DNA of 64,000 nt from Nocardia speluncae NBRC 108251. Lineage in GTDB: Bacteria > Actinomycetota > Actinomycetes > Mycobacteriales > Mycobacteriaceae. The stretch spans positions 248,001 to 312,000 of the forward strand of contig NZ_BDBZ01000001.1 in NCBI RefSeq assembly GCF_001613245.1, in the 5' to 3' direction. This document shows positions 1 through 15,000 of the stretch, one piece after another; positions within the stretch are counted from its first letter, which is position 1; each line of letters opens with the position of its first letter. A program made the translations under genes and the position numbers. The notes under the pieces were generated by a model, which saw only the letters and a list, made by a program, of their open reading frames with translations, was not told the DNA's origin and made no database searches.

Positions 1-3000
1 ACGCCGAACTAGAAGCTGTTCTCGGTCCGGCACGCGCTCGCCTGGCTCGGCACGAACAGCAGGGCGCGAAAATCCCTGACCAGGATCAGCTGGAGTGGGC
101 TGCTGATGTCTTCGAGTTGCGGCAGCAGATTCCTGATCTGCGCGCCGCTGTGCTCGCCGAGCATGAGCGGCGACGGGCAGCGTACGACAAGCGCCTGGCT
201 CAGCTGAGCGCGGCGCGCACGCTCCCCGAGTCCGATACCGCCCCCGCCGGTGACGCGACGAGCGAAACAGACAACCCTTCGGACCGAGCGCAAAGCACTG
301 AGACCGCTGCAGCAGGGCGCTTGCCGTCGTCGTCCGGGCGGGGGTGGTGCGCCGGGCTGACGTTGCATGTGATGAAGGCGTTGGAGTCCGCCGGCCCAAG
401 TGGGAAGTCCACTGTAAATGAGCCCGGGATGTCGGCGGCGGGGGAGGACCCGATGTGGCGGCGGGGGAGCACGGGGGGTGAGTTCGCCGAACGTTCAGGG
501 TGGCATTGGTTGTCCTGCGGGGAGGGTGATCCCAACGGCTATCTCGTTGCGGATGAGCAGGATCCGCTCGCGCAGATGGAGGCAGCCACCGTCGAGGGGT
601 CGGCCGGCGAGCCGGGATCATTGTCGGTGCTGGGGTTGGACAAGCCCGCGGAGGATCCCGAGGGTGATTACGCGCGTGATGGTTACCACCCGTTGACCGG
701 CGGGCTGCGTGGTACGTCGCATCTGGTGGTCACCCGGAATCTGGGGACGGTTGATGAGCCGGACGTCGAGTACATCGATACCGCGGATTTCACCGCGGAT
801 CAGGTGGCGGCGTTGTTGTCCGGGGATACGGGGTTCCTGGAGGGGGCGTGGCAGAAGCTCGGTGCGGCGACCGGGAAGTGGCGGGGGGTACAGCGGGTCA
901 CGGTGCTGCGGCCCGGACAGGATTCGGGTTCGGCGCAGTCACAGCTCGAGTCCTCGGATTTCGTGTACGGTCCGGCGAATCCGATCGAGGGTTTCGGCGA
1001 CCGCGGGCCTATAGATGGACAGGAACCTGCAGAGGATCCGACAACGACAGCCATAGCCCGGGGCGATGAGGTTCCCGAAGTACAGGGTGAAGTTCCGCCC
1101 AGGGAAAACGCAGATTCCGTGGGCGCCGAGTTCATGGCAGTGTTCTCGGAATTATCCGCAACAATTCCATGGCTGGATATTCGCTATGTCGAAGGCCGTC
1201 CGAGAAGGAGCGCTCCGCTGGCAACGACCGTATGCGTCGCCGAGTCCGGCCGAGTGGTAATGGACATACTGATCAATGAGGACATCGCTTTCCATCGGGA
1301 TCGGCTGGAAGCTGAGGCGCATCTACTGGGCGTTCCTCCAGCGGAAGCTGCACGGTTCATGGCGGCGCATATCGTGGGTACGGCTCTTGCAGAAAAATTC
1401 GGCTATCACGCGCGACCCTATGCCCGTGTCGAATTGTTCGAATTGTATAGGCAATCGGATTTTCCGGATCGTGATCCGCGGACCTTCGTCGAAGGGGATG
1501 GTTCGGGATTCGAATTGTGGCGTGCGGGCGAACTCGCCTCCGTCGGAGGAGGCGAACCGGACATGTCCGCGGCCTTCGCCAGGTCGTTCGCGGCAGTCGT
1601 CACAGCGCACGGCGACACCGCGCCTCCCGGGAGCGGCGTGCGTCTTTGCCACGACGTGCTGATGCACCGTGCCGAGGAGGTTCTGAATCCGGTCACGATC
1701 ATCCCTGATCCCTCTGCTGATCAAGCGAAAACAGGTATCGTCACGCGGGTCCGCGACGAATTGCACGTCGACCTGATCGGTTTCGACACGAACCCGGCGA
1801 TTTCACCGGAACAGATGGAAGCGATCGAGGCTCATCTCAATCGCTGGCACACAAGATATCCGAGCCGACCGCTTCCGCGCGAGATCACCGTAGGACGCAT
1901 GACTCTCGATGGGATCGCCTGGACGGTCCCGTACGAAGGCTCCGGAGGCACGTGGACCGCGATCGTGCTCGACGAGACCTTTGTGCGCGATCCCGATCTG
2001 GTCAAACGGACTCTCGAGATGTTTGCGGCAACTGGATGGATGGTAGTCGGACCGGACAAGGACATCACCAATTTTCTCGTGCACGAGTTGGGTCACTCTC
2101 ACGAGTTTGTCGTTCACGAATTAGTGAAGGGCAGACTGAAATCGGTGATGGCAGCCGAGTTCCGCAAGGCGCACGGCCTGGCCCTGGACGACGATATCGA
2201 TCAGGAAGAGTTCCTGTCGTGGAGGAATAGCAGTGTACCGGGGTACTGTTTGGCGCCCGCGGCTGATGGATCCGAGCGAGTGCGGTATCGCGAGGCATTT
2301 CCCGAGGCCACGGCTGCCGAATATCACTTCGGTGAGGATGCGGAACCCGCCCTGCGAGGTCTGGCGAATATCCTGGACGAAGCGCTGCCGGAGGCCGAGG
2401 TCGGTGGTGAACCGAGATCTCCGCGCGGCGTCATCCACGCGCCCGACGGCAGCGCTTCTCAGCTGACTGCATTGGCGCATGATCTGTTGCCGAACGGGGC
2501 GTTCGAACAGACGCTCCGCGAGTGGGGATTCGGTGATATCGCTTCGTTGTTGCAGGAGACTGTGCTGGACGGCGATCAGGAGCTGCGCGACGGGCCGAAC
2601 AGTTTCGCGACATTCGGATACGCGATCGCGTACCACGACGTGGCTGCGGGCTCGCTGCGGATCAGCCTGGCGACCAGGCATTCCGGCGAACGGGTGAGTA
2701 TCGAGGTCACAGACGACGCGAATGTGAGAAATATTCGGGTCGCCTGGTCGGTAATGGCAGATGAGACCGGACATCCGACAGGGTTCTCGCACCGCCAGGT
2801 CGATCGGTTGATCACCGCGGGTTATGGGGACGTCGAACAGACGGAACGTCTTCGGGCTGTTCGACGACAACTCGACGAGCAGCGGGGGGGTGTGCCCGGC
2901 CGGCCGGTGGGCAAGGTTCGACAGAAGGTGGGGGAAGTCGCACTTACGATGTCCATCGCCGAGCGGAGGACGGACGCGGGCGATCAACAGCGTGCACAGA

Positions 3001-6000
3001 ACGGACTGTGGAGCGACCGCGACGGTGCGGTTGTGGAACCCGCTGACCTGCTGGATTTTCGGCTGGACCGGACGAACGAGGCAGCTGCCGGACCGGAGAC
3101 CGATTCGTGGGAGGCGCGCTTCACCACGTCTCGAATGGGAGATGTGCTGGGCAAGTGCGCCGCCTGGATGCACGATCTCCGGCGTATGCGCCTCGGAAAG
3201 GCGGCCGCCGATGCCACCGACCCCGCGGTGCGCGCCGACCTGCTGTGCCGAGCTGATGCGGTTCCGGATGCCGCAGAGGCGGTCGGTTCGTGGGGTTGGC
3301 ATTATGCGAAGCAAAGCCGGGGCGACTGGGACCCGAATGTTTATCCCTCCCTGAAGGCTGCCGCCGCGACGTTGTACGGGCGCCCGGGTGCTCGGCTCGA
3401 AGTGGCCGTCGACGGGGTCGACGAATCACTCGGCGCGGGCGGTTTCTCGCATATGGTCGAGGTACGCAATATCGGCCCCGGGCCCGACGGAAAAGAACGC
3501 CTGGTTGTGATCGATCCGTTGGATCCCCGGATCGACGAGGCCGTGCGGGCTCGGATCCGCGACGGGGAATACGTCGACCTGTCCGAGTACGAGCTGGACA
3601 TCGACGACTATCCGCCGGTCGCTGGAGTGCAGTGGGTGACCGCCATTCCGTACGACGCGGATTTACTCCCGGTTTATGCCCTGGTTGAGGGGCAGGATCC
3701 GGAGCTTTTCCGGGGACCGCTGAACCAGCCGAAGGGGCATCGGGAGTCCGGCACACCCTCCGCTGATGATGGAGCAGGTGGCCCGCTGGACGGTCATGGC
3801 CGACCCGCGAGTGGCTACGGGCATGCCGCCAATATTCTCGACCTTCTGTCTGATCGTGCACCGCGCAGGGGCGAGCAAGCTTCGGCTCGGGCCGGGATTT
3901 CGTCCTGGTTGGCAAAGGCGGCGGGTGATGACAGTTTTGCTTGCATCGTGACCGAAAACAGTGCTACTGGCGTACGCGCCGGCCGGGCGCCTTTCGATGG
4001 AGAGCCTGTCGAGCATGCGGTGCGCTGGCTGGGGGAATGGGCGGGAGTTCACGGCATTGATACGCGAGCTGTGGCGATGATGCAGGATGTGCTCGCGGAA
4101 GCGGCCGATCCCTGGAATGGTCTCGGCGGAGACGTGCGGGCATGGGCCTCCATTGTCGACAATGGTGTGCGGATCGAGGTCACCGACCTTTCAGGGCATG
4201 GTCTTGCATTGACGATCCGGGATGCCGATTTGTGGTATGCGCAGTGGACAGTTCCATATGGCGGCGAGTCTGTATTGGATGTTGCGCGTAGACAGCTCTT
4301 GTCGTGGCGGGTGCGGAAAACCGTTGCCCCGGACCGGCTCGATGAGATCGTACGCACCATAGGTGCTCCAGGTGCTGGACCGATCGAACTTCCGGAAGGC
4401 GGCGGATGCCTGATCACCGCATCGATGGTCGGCCGGGAACTCGCCTTCGATGTGGCCCCGCAGACGGCGTTGGCGCCGATAACGGGGCGTCGATCGCCGG
4501 AGCCGTTGCCCCCTCGGACCGAAGCTGTGTCCAAGGTCTCGACGTTTGTGACCGCGGAAGAGACTGGTCGGCAAGTATCCAAGGGCAAGTACGAGCAGGT
4601 TCACCCGGGTGAGCTCGGTTTACCGCCGGTGCCATCCACGCAATTCCCGGTTTATGTGGGCGCGGACGGTTTTATCCGGACATTCGATGGCGAACTCTAC
4701 AGTACGTCGGAAGGTGTTTCCTTCGTCATGGGGAACACACCGGGTGTATTCGTATCGGCGAACTCCGGTGCTGAACATATAAACCTCTATTCTGCACTTG
4801 TTTCGGAGGGTGAAGGTGTCGGCGGCTTTGGGTACTGGACTGTAATACGTGGTCGGCTCGCAAGGATATCCCCGATCGCCGGTGCGTTCAGTGCAGACGA
4901 CACTGATCCGAAATATGTAGCGCAGCTGTTGTTCGAATTGTCCAGGCTCGGGATCGATTTGACAGACATCGACCTGCTCATCGAAACCACTGCGGAGTTC
5001 CAAGGCCTGGTGTGGAAAGGTGGTGCTCAACTCCCATCGGTCGATGAGCTCATCGATGGCGGGCGGGATATTGCGATGAGGACCTTTTCCGGCTTCGGTA
5101 CCGATTTCTGGGTGGATGTCACCGGCGCGGAACCGGCACCTAATGGCGTTTCTATCACAATCAGGCTCAATCCTGTGCGAGGTGATTCAGGAACTGCGGT
5201 AATCGATATCGAGAACACCGCCGAAGGTGGAAACACGCGTATTTCGCTTGTCGATCCAGGGGGGGATGCCAACCGGGTCGACGCCATTCTGCGCGTGCTG
5301 AGTGAGAGACTGGTGGCAGTATCTCCTACGACGTATGATCCGCATGGATCCGCGCTCACAGCGGTAGATTCGCCTGACGAATTCAGTGACACATCAGGCG
5401 TTACCCGGGATTTTCTAGTGGCCGCAATGCACGGAGAGCCGGGTGTCCGCATATTCGAGGGAGAGGGGCGGGCCTCACCCCCGATCAGGTTGGACGAGAT
5501 TGCTTCGGCGGATGTCGATCCGTCCGAATTGCGAGATCGCTGGGAGCGGCGCCTGGCCGAGGCGCGGGGCGAATCAGTGCGCCTTCGCGCCATCGAAGAC
5601 GAGCTGAATTCCCAGGTCGATGAACGAAATGAAACGGCTCTGGAAACGATCATCGAACTGGCTTGGTACACCGAAGAACTCCGCTCGGTATCCGGCCGGG
5701 AGGCCGCTGAGCGGCGAGCAACCTTGGTTGCCGGCATCGACGAGAAGGTTCGGGCGGCACTCGACTCCGGTGTGAAACTTCCGGCGCTCGTCGCCGCCGT
5801 ACACTTGTGGAGTCCGGATTCGGTCGATGCTCTGGGAGAGCCCGGTCCGGGGGCAAGATCACCGATCGAATTGATCGCTGCTCGTCGCGCGGTGGAGTTG
5901 CGTCTACGCCGGCTCGAAGCCGAGGTCAAATCACTTGCCGATCGGCTCGCAGGTCTCGACGTGTTGGCGGCTACCGAATCCGAGTTGATAACCGCGGGCG

Positions 6001-9000
6001 TCGGGTATGTGCCAGAGAGTCGAGTGGTCGTTGTCGGAACACAGTTCGAGCCCGACGCGGTTCTCTGTCGCGCGCTGGCCTCTGCTGTGGATTCGAGCCG
6101 AGAATTGAGGTCTGCGGTGGTGGTGGGCGGCCTGGTTGTCGATTTCCTGCGAGTATCGGCAGGTTCACCCGACCAGGTGAGCAGCGGCCACGGCAACGTC
6201 CACATCGTGGATGGCGAGGTGGTGGTGCAGGGTGCCGACCAGCGCTGGTACGACCGAACCGGTACTGAGATCGTCAATCCTCGTGCCCCCGAGTCTCTGG
6301 CCGACGACCACGATCTGCCGGAATCCCCGGCGCCTTCGACCGGCCACCCGCCCATCGATCGGGCCGAGGCGCAGGCAGACGCTTCGCCGACCACAGCCAC
6401 GGGGTGGGCGAAGGAGTTCTCGGCTGTCGCCGGTTCGGGCGAATCCGCAGTGGCTGGGGAGCTGCGGCGTCGCTCTTCCGATCCGGCGGATCCCTTGGAC
6501 TGTGCGGCGCGGTTGTTGGGGATTGCTGATCTTGCGGGTGGTGTGGATCCGGCCACGTTCGTGAAGGCGATGGGGTTGAACTGGAATGCGGAGCCGTTCC
6601 CGTCGCTGGGCGCGGCTTTCGGGTGGGTTGCTGAGTCGGAGCCGGAGGGTGATGGGCATCGGGTGGCAGTGATATGTGTGACGGACCCGGCAACGGGTCT
6701 GGGACATGTGGTGATGCTGCTGAATGACGGTGATGGTGGGGTGTGGATGCTGGATCCGAGGGATATCGATCCTGCGGCTGCAGCAGCGTTGACGGCGGGG
6801 GAGTCGGTGGAGCTGGATCCGAGGTGGTTCAAGCGTTATGACGGCCGGTTCGATGCGTTCGCTGATGCTCCGGTGCACGCAATTTCGCTCGGCTACACCG
6901 AGCCTGTCGAGCCGGGTGGGGAGCCGATCGCGGGGCGTGGTCCGGCTGCTGGGGTGACTATCGGTGCGGACTTGGATGGTTCTTCGGAGTCCGGCGAGTC
7001 GGCGTCGGGGGGAGAAGGGATCACAGGTGAGCAGGCGCTGCGCGATCTGAAGATGAACGCCCCGGAGTGGGCCGCGCATCGCTCCGACACCACCGATCTC
7101 CAGGCATTGAAGCGGTGGGCCGCGCGAGTCAGGAAATGGTGGAACAACGAGCTGAGCTCGAGGCAACAGATCGAGTTGCAGTCTTCCCGGAAGCCGGATG
7201 TGGTGGAATTCCTGCACTTGCCCGGAATTCCGGACGAGGCACGGAACGAAGCCGATCGCGAGCGGTCACGACAGGGCCGACCGTACGATGATGCGCCTTC
7301 CGCGCTGAGGGAGCAGGCCTATCGGCTCGCGAAAGCGATCGAACCGTCCACGTCGATGCGCGCGTCGTTCAGCGGCACGAACCAGTACGTCGGATTCGAC
7401 GGTCTCCGGACCTTGATGGGGCCGGATTCGGCGCGATTCACCTTCGGCGACAAGGATGCAGCGACGGTGCGTGCGGTGCACGTCGTGCGGACCTGGAAGG
7501 ACCTGGAGACGGCATTGCCGCTGGTGGCCGCGCATTACGAAGAGTTGTGGGTGCGATCCGGTGGTGTGCCGGTCTCGGTGGAGCTGCATTTCGATCATCG
7601 ATCCGGTCTCGCCGGGCTGAAACGGAACCTGGCTATGCAGTGCGGGTCCTGGTCGGTCGATGCGGTGGTCGGCGAGCCGATGAGCCGGGTGAATCACCTG
7701 GTCCTGCACGACAGTCCGGCACTCGCGGAACAGGCGGGTGGTGAACTGGGCAGCCTGGTGGGTTCGGTGACGGCGATGTCGTCGTTCGAGACCGGCGCAG
7801 CAGCGGAGCTCGCACTAACCACTCTGCGCGATGAACCACCACGCGTAGCAACGGAGATCAACCGGCACACCCTCGAGAAGTTCCTGGCACGTGCCCGACG
7901 TGTCGCACCGGTCGCCGAATCGAGTGAAGAAGCCGTTTCTGCCGCATACAGGTTCACAGCCCGACGCGAGGTCTTCGTCACCGAAGGTATCGATGTGCAC
8001 TCGTCGTCCGCGCTGGCGTTCATGGAGCTCACGGATCTGGAACGGGCGGCGTGGGCGGCGTGGGCCGGCGGTGTACCCGGTGTCGGTGAGGTGACCGGCC
8101 AGGACGGGATTCCCACGTTCTGGCGCGACTACGCCAACCGGTGGCAACTCGTGCACCGGTTGCAGGGGCTGTGTGACAAAGCTGTGCTGGAGGAGCTGAC
8201 CGAGACCGATGTCCAGGAGGGGCGGCTTCTCGTATCTGTACTCGATCTGCTGGAGCCGCCACCTGATGGCCAGGGACAGGATGTCGCTGCAGAGCGGAAT
8301 CGCCCGGTGTTTCTGCTTCGAATGGATACCGCCGCCGGGGTTGTCGGCGTCGCGCACAGTGACCCGGATACGGTGCCCGACGAGTCGGTGACCGTGATCA
8401 AGGAGCCACTCGACTCGTCGGTCTCGCCGGGGCCAGGAATCGCGATCGTTTATCGAAGTTCCGGCTCGCGGCGGGCCGAGGCCCTGGTCGACGCCGACCT
8501 CGATGATCTACGGCGCACCCGCTTTTTGTATCGCGATCGCATCGAGCCCGCTGTGGGCGCGGCGCCGGACGGTGCCCGCGATCGTATCCAGGCGACCGAG
8601 GCAGATTCCGATCGACCGATCGAACCAGCTGGAGTCGACAGTGACCTCAGCTCCGAGGATGGTACGGAGCTGTCGGCTGTGGATGATTTCGCCACAGACG
8701 ACGCCGTGGGGAATCCCGCCGCCTGGCAGCAGGCAATGCCGGATCCGGACCAGGACCCCAACACCGTCGAGGGCAAGTTGGGTCGATTGATCGACGGGAT
8801 CGGGGGCTCCGATTCCGATGCAGGCGTGGATCTGCGCCCGTCGGAACCGCCGCCGGAGCCCGGACCCATGGTTGATCTCGACGCCGCGGACGCGGATACT
8901 GCGCTGCGCCTCTTGGAGGCGCAGCTGCGGCAGTACGACATCCACGCGGTACTCGCCGATGTTGTGGACATGATAGTGCCCGCTGTCGAGGCGGGGAACT

Positions 9001-12000
9001 TGCCGCGATTCAGTTCACGATGGAATCCGGATCCGGACATCGACGGCGAGGGCGAGTTGGCTGTCGATGTTGTGGACGCCCAGGGCAATCAGCTGGAGGT
9101 GATCGCTCGTGTGCAGGACGGCGAGGTCGAGATCGACATTGTCGTGAACGGTAGCGCAAATGGGGGCTGGCTGAACGCGGCACACCATTGTGTCGCCGTC
9201 ATGGAGACCCGCGCCGGAGTGGGTCACGATGAGCGCGCCAAGCGCGGTGTGCGTCACTTCCTCGACCGCACCACCGACGGCACTTTCCGAATGGTCGTCT
9301 CCAGCGGGCAGACACTCGGTGATCCACTGTCGATCCAGATACAACACGGTAGCCCGGAGCGTCCCGGGCCGCTGCGCCTGGACCGGATCGGCGGGGAGTT
9401 GCGGGATGCACTGGGCGAGTCCGCGTCGGTGAGAAGACTTTACGATCACGATCCTCGGGATGCCTACGGACTTTCCCTCGCAATCTTCTATTCCGAGAGT
9501 CCCGCCGAGCCGGATCCGCTGGAGGATCTGCACGAGCCACCGGACACCGACTACTACCGCAGGCATCTCACCTGGGCGGGCCTGAATCCCGCCGCCATCT
9601 GGGCGGCGCACACCGGCTGTGACATTTCGGAGCCGGGCACCTGGGCGCATCGGTGGACCGGTCGGTCTCTGCGGGATATCACCCCAGTGGACCGCAGCAA
9701 CGCCGTGCTTGCCAGAGCTCGATACGAGGAGATCCTTTCCCGCAGGTTGCGGCTGTCCGGGGCTGAACAGCCGAGTATCCAGGACCGCGTCGAGGCATGG
9801 CAGGAATTGGATTGGCGTGCCAAATGGCGGTGGACATGGGCGGCCCCGGACGAGGTGGCAGCTCTGCCCGGGATCACCGGCGCGTGGACGGACCTGGCGA
9901 ACCGATACCGAACCTTGCGTGAAATCCGAGCACTGGAGCAGAGCGCCGAACTAGCCCACGGTGCTCTGCAGTTGGGATTGATCCCACCGGAGGAGGCGCT
10001 GAGTCGGCAGCTGGAAATAGAAGATCGGCTGCTGTGGTGGCAGTCGGTTCTGCAATCATGGGTGGATCTCTGCGAATGGGGGGCTCGGGCGAATGTGCCG
10101 GTATACCTGGATCGACTGGATCCCGACTCGAGGCTCGCCCAATTCCGGCTGGGCAATGCGGAGACCGCCGACGAGATCGACAACTACCGGGCCGAGGCAT
10201 CGGTGCTGGACATCTCCCCCACGTTGGCCATTGCGGCAGCGCGGCATATGGAGCGATCGGCGCAGGGGACGCCACGGCGGGTGTCCGTTGTTCAGGTCGG
10301 TTTCGGTATCGGTAATCCCGATTCGCCGATCGCTGAGCGCGCCGATGAGAACATCGCAGAAATTGTCGCGACCCGCGAATGCTGCTCGGCGCCGGCGCCG
10401 GCGCCGGACTCGGGTGAGGCGGTAGGAGAACATGGGCTTGCTGCGGCAGCCGCGGCCGCGGGAATCACGAATTTCCGAAGCGACGCCCATCCTGCCGAAT
10501 TCTGGATCGGCAGTGGTGAAATACAGCAGGTCGTAGATGCATCCGGACTGCTGGAATCAGGAGCCGGTGAATTCCGTCCGCCTGCTGATGGACTGTCGTC
10601 GACGGAGGAAGAACGCCGCTTCCTGGAAACGGTGATGTTCACGCCGCAGCGCTGCGCGCTGGTGGTATGGGGCGCGGTGTCCGGGTTCTCGCAGCAGATC
10701 GGCAATCTCGGCGTCCAGGCGCCGGAACCGCATCGGTTCGACACGCAACTGGCCGGAGTCGTCCTGGCCGACGAGGTGCACTCGGCGTGGGTGAGTATCT
10801 CCCGTGGTAGGGATCTCGTGCACTGGATGAACCGGATGGAGAACAGGTTCGCGGCTGTCGCGATGGACGGGCACACCATTTTCCTGCGGAACGTCGGTGG
10901 TGAAATCCGGGTGCTCGATCCCGCGGACCTACCCGGAACCGACATCGATTTTGTGGCAGGCCATTCCGATCCGGAACGGGCGTACCGAGAACTGTTCGAC
11001 CGGCACAGCCGTCCACTCGGCAACCTGCTCGACACCCAGGAGGATGTCGATGCCCTGATCTTCGAAAGCGACGGACGTCCGCTGGTTCGTCACACCGGTG
11101 ACAACCATCCGACAACCGCGATTCCCGGGCTCAGAGTTCTGGCCGGCGACGAGATCCCGGGATTACTCAGGGGTGTCGAGCCCCCAGGTGACGAACTCGC
11201 GAGCGAGCAGCCGGAGGTTGCCGAGCAGAACGGCGGTCCCCCGCCGACGCCACCTCAGTTGAGCTCGATGACCGCAACGTGCTCGGGAATGGTCGAGGCC
11301 GCGGGTCGCGATACACCAGTATTGCTGCGATCGGTGATCAACGGCCTTGTTGAGCGCGGCAAGCTCTCGGACGCTGAGCACGGTTACCTGCTGCGTTCGG
11401 TTCTGTCGGTGGAGCCGATGCGCCGCAGCAGGATCGCGATGGAACTCGGCGTCGATGAGGGAAGGATCCAGGATATTCGGGCTCGTGCCTTCGGAAAGGT
11501 TGCCGACGACCTGCAGCGGCGGTCTTCCGAGCCCGCGGATCCGTTGGACGGTGGCGTCGTCGTCACCATGGGTACGGAAGACAATCAGGACCTGTCCTCG
11601 GGTGTCAAGCCGGCCGCCACCGAGTCGGCTTCCGCGGTCACGGCGGACTCCGCCGCGACCGTCGATGCCGACTCGGCGAATCCGGCCACTACCGCGAACG
11701 GTGAAGGCAGTTTTGCGCGGCCGACGCCGGCAATGTATGAGCGGCGCTGGGCGGCGGGTCCTGTTCCGGAGTGCTATCGGTTCAGTGACAGCAGGAACCT
11801 CGAGGGAATGAAGTGGGGTGCCTGGGTACCCGGGGACTTCGACGACCTGACCGCGGTGCAGTACGTGCTGGAGGCGCGGTTCCGGCAAGGTGATGAACGT
11901 TTCCGGTCGGCGCAGGACGCGGCAGCGTATGTGGAGGCCACTGGTGATGTAGTGCATCTGTTCATGCCGGATGGTCGTGTCCTGTCGCTTTTCGTCATGC

Positions 12001-15000
12001 CCCCACGGTTTACGGGCGATCGGAGGGTGGGGGTGCATGAATGGAACGAGAACGAGGCCCAGATCCCACTTCCGGATCATCACCGAGTGGCGATCCCCCA
12101 TGTCTACGAGTATCCGTTCGAGCTCTTGGGGCGGTTCGCGGATATTCCGGTCGGGGAACCTGTGGAAGCGGTGGTGTTATGTGGGGGCGGCAGCGAGAAT
12201 GGTCAGCCATACCTCGTCGCGCAGTCGAGTTTCGATCCGGATTCCCCGCCGGATTCGAATGCGGTGGCAGCACGGCATCCGCTGAACCATGTCAACTTGT
12301 CCATCCGGGCCGCGGCCGGGACCGAGGGCGACAGTTTTACCGACGACGATCCGTTCGAATCGATGGGGAGCCCACCCGACTATCTGGATTTCTTCGATGG
12401 TGAGCTGACCCAGGAATGGTCGGATTCATTCGAGACGGATGTTGCTGGGGACAGCTATGGCGAGGGGGGCGAGGAGCCGCCGTTCCGGGCTGCCGGCCCG
12501 GTACGCGCTGCTTACCGTTTGATGGCCGAATTCCCCGAGACCGAATTCTCGTTCGGATACGAGACGGCGCCTGCGTTGCACGATCTGGTCGATGACGTGG
12601 CCGACGTTGTCGCCGATCTCATGCGGCGGTACGGAGATGCGGTCGATATCCGGTGGGTCGGCCTGGACGGAAATCTTCCTGCCGATTCTCCGGCGCGGTG
12701 CGATATCGAGGTCGACGACGACGGCGTGATGTTCGCGAAATTGCACATCAGCTCCGCCGCCGGCCCGGGCGATCTGCGCAACGCGGTCATCCGGGAATTC
12801 GGCAAGGCACTTCTCTGTACCGGACGATGGCGTGCGGAACCTCAGGTGCGGCCGGCCCTGGAGAGTTCGCCCGCGGGGGTCGTCATTCCGGATAGGTGGT
12901 GGATGGATCCGGACGAGGTACTGATCTCCGCGTTCGAGATGGTCGAATCGGCCCCGTCGGCGGCATCGGACTTATCTCATCGATTGCACGGCATCCTGCG
13001 GAGCGAAGCTCAGCGGTGGCGTGGTCGCGCCCCGGAGCGGGACCCGCAGAACCCCCATCGACGCGAGGCGGACGCCCTGGCCGCCGAACTGGGGACGAAA
13101 GCTTTCGGCTTCGACATCCCGGATATAGACCCGGAGTTCGTAGCGGATATGTTGGCAGTGTTCCGGGAAAACCGGGCCGAATTGTCCAGCGCGAACCTTG
13201 CCGAGTTCGGCATCACAGCATTTCTCCCGTACACGACATTCGCCCGCGTGCGGACTTCGGCCGACGGCTCGATGCGATTGGAGTTCAACGAGCGTTACGC
13301 AATCAACCCCGGACTGATGCCGAAGGGGATACGGTTCACGGTCGAACACGAGATTGCGCACCTGCTGGATCCGGTCGTCGAATTGACACAGTTCTACGCG
13401 CGGCTGGCGCGGCTCAGATTGCGCGCCGGTAGCGATGATTCCGATTCCGAAGACCGGGCGCGACTGCGGAAACATCTCGACGCGCGGTATTCCGCCTATC
13501 TGGCGTTGTTCCTCGAGTATCGCCGGCGGGACCCGGACGGGAGCCGGACATTCGACCAGTGGATGGACGACGAGCTCTCCTCCTACAGCCTGACCTATGA
13601 ATCCGGGCGATCGACGGGACAGGGCGGTGAGAACTCCGCGGGCGCTGACGCCGATGCCCGTGTGGTGTTGAAGCTCACGGAGGCGCGGGCCGACGCGCGC
13701 GGGGCGGTCCGTACCAAAGGTGCCGACGCGACGCCCGCCGAGCACCTGCTGTTCCGGATGTGGGTCGACGATGTGCTCGGTGCGGGGCATGCACTTTCAC
13801 CACATTCGATGCCGCCCGGTTCCCGGTTTCTCGGCGGCGAAGAGGCCCCGGCCGGGGTACGGACGGGCCTGCCGGAGGATATGCGTTCGAGTGCATTCTA
13901 CGATGGCACGGCCATGGACCGTGTGGGGACGGTATCGGAGGGCGAACCGTCGACCTGGAAGGCACCGGGTGGTTCGGTGGGGAACGGGACCGGCGGCCCG
14001 AACGGAAGGCAGGCCGGTACCGCCGGGTTCCAGCCTCCGGAGTCGGAAGCGATGGATGGCGCTGCGGATTATGTTGCCCCGAATCCGAGCACGACTGTGA
14101 ACAATTGCTCGGTGCGCGTGCACCAGGAACTGCAGCGGGTGACGGGTAATCCGCGGATCAAGCTTCCGCCCACCACCCCGCTCGGCGGCACCTTGCTGGC
14201 CGATGACCAAGAGGCGGGAGACTGCCGGTTGCAGTGGGCTCCCGGTTCGCACGCTGTCGTCGAATCGTTGAGAACGCGGGATGAGGTCGCGTATGTCAAG
14301 ACCGTTATCGACAACGGCGGCGATCTCGCCCACGAAGTCTTGTTCACGAACAATCTGGATCATGCGCTCGCGGAAAAGTACCCGGATGGCACAGGACGTC
14401 CGCACGGCGAGGTGTGGGTATTCGACCCGGAGAACCCCGGGCCTCCCGAGTACGGCGGGTGGCGTCCGTACGAGGACGGGGAGTACGACGGCGCTGAGAA
14501 GACCGGTATCGCCACCTATGTCGGGGGCAGAGCGGTGCCGGTGCCGGAGGACGCTCCGGAATTCGTGTTGGATAAGGAGATCGCTCGCACCGGGAGCGGC
14601 GGTCCGGGGGGCGCGCTGGAGCACAATATCGCCCGCACGGGCGACGACAACGATCTGGCCCACGGCAGCTTCGGCATCGCGGCGATACGCCGAGCCCTGG
14701 CCTCGACCGACAACCCCAGGTGGCGTACATATGTCGCCGACGACGTTATCTGTGCCGTGGGTGCGATCGTCGAATCCAGTGGCGGTGCCGACACTCTCAT
14801 GGACCTGCGGGTGGGTACGGACCAACGGGGGAATCCGGCCGTGGAGGTGGATACCAGGCTCGGGTACGAGCTGGTCTTGACCCGTCGAGAAGTGCAGTAC
14901 ACCGCTACCCTGGTGCCAGGTGATTCGGCGGGAATCGAGGTGCTGCGCACCCATATTGCGCAGCTGTCGGCATTGCTCGGCGTGCAGCATTCGGATCCGT

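Noticed and set aside
117..119. TTG as the start of the giant gene
   Set aside because: Upstream codons stay open to the window edge and read as protein (PDQDQLEWAADVFE), so the gene starts outside.
5027..6832. Minus-strand 601-residue frame rich in Ser/Thr/Pro
   Set aside because: Low-complexity antisense shadow of the giant gene without a start context or any motif.
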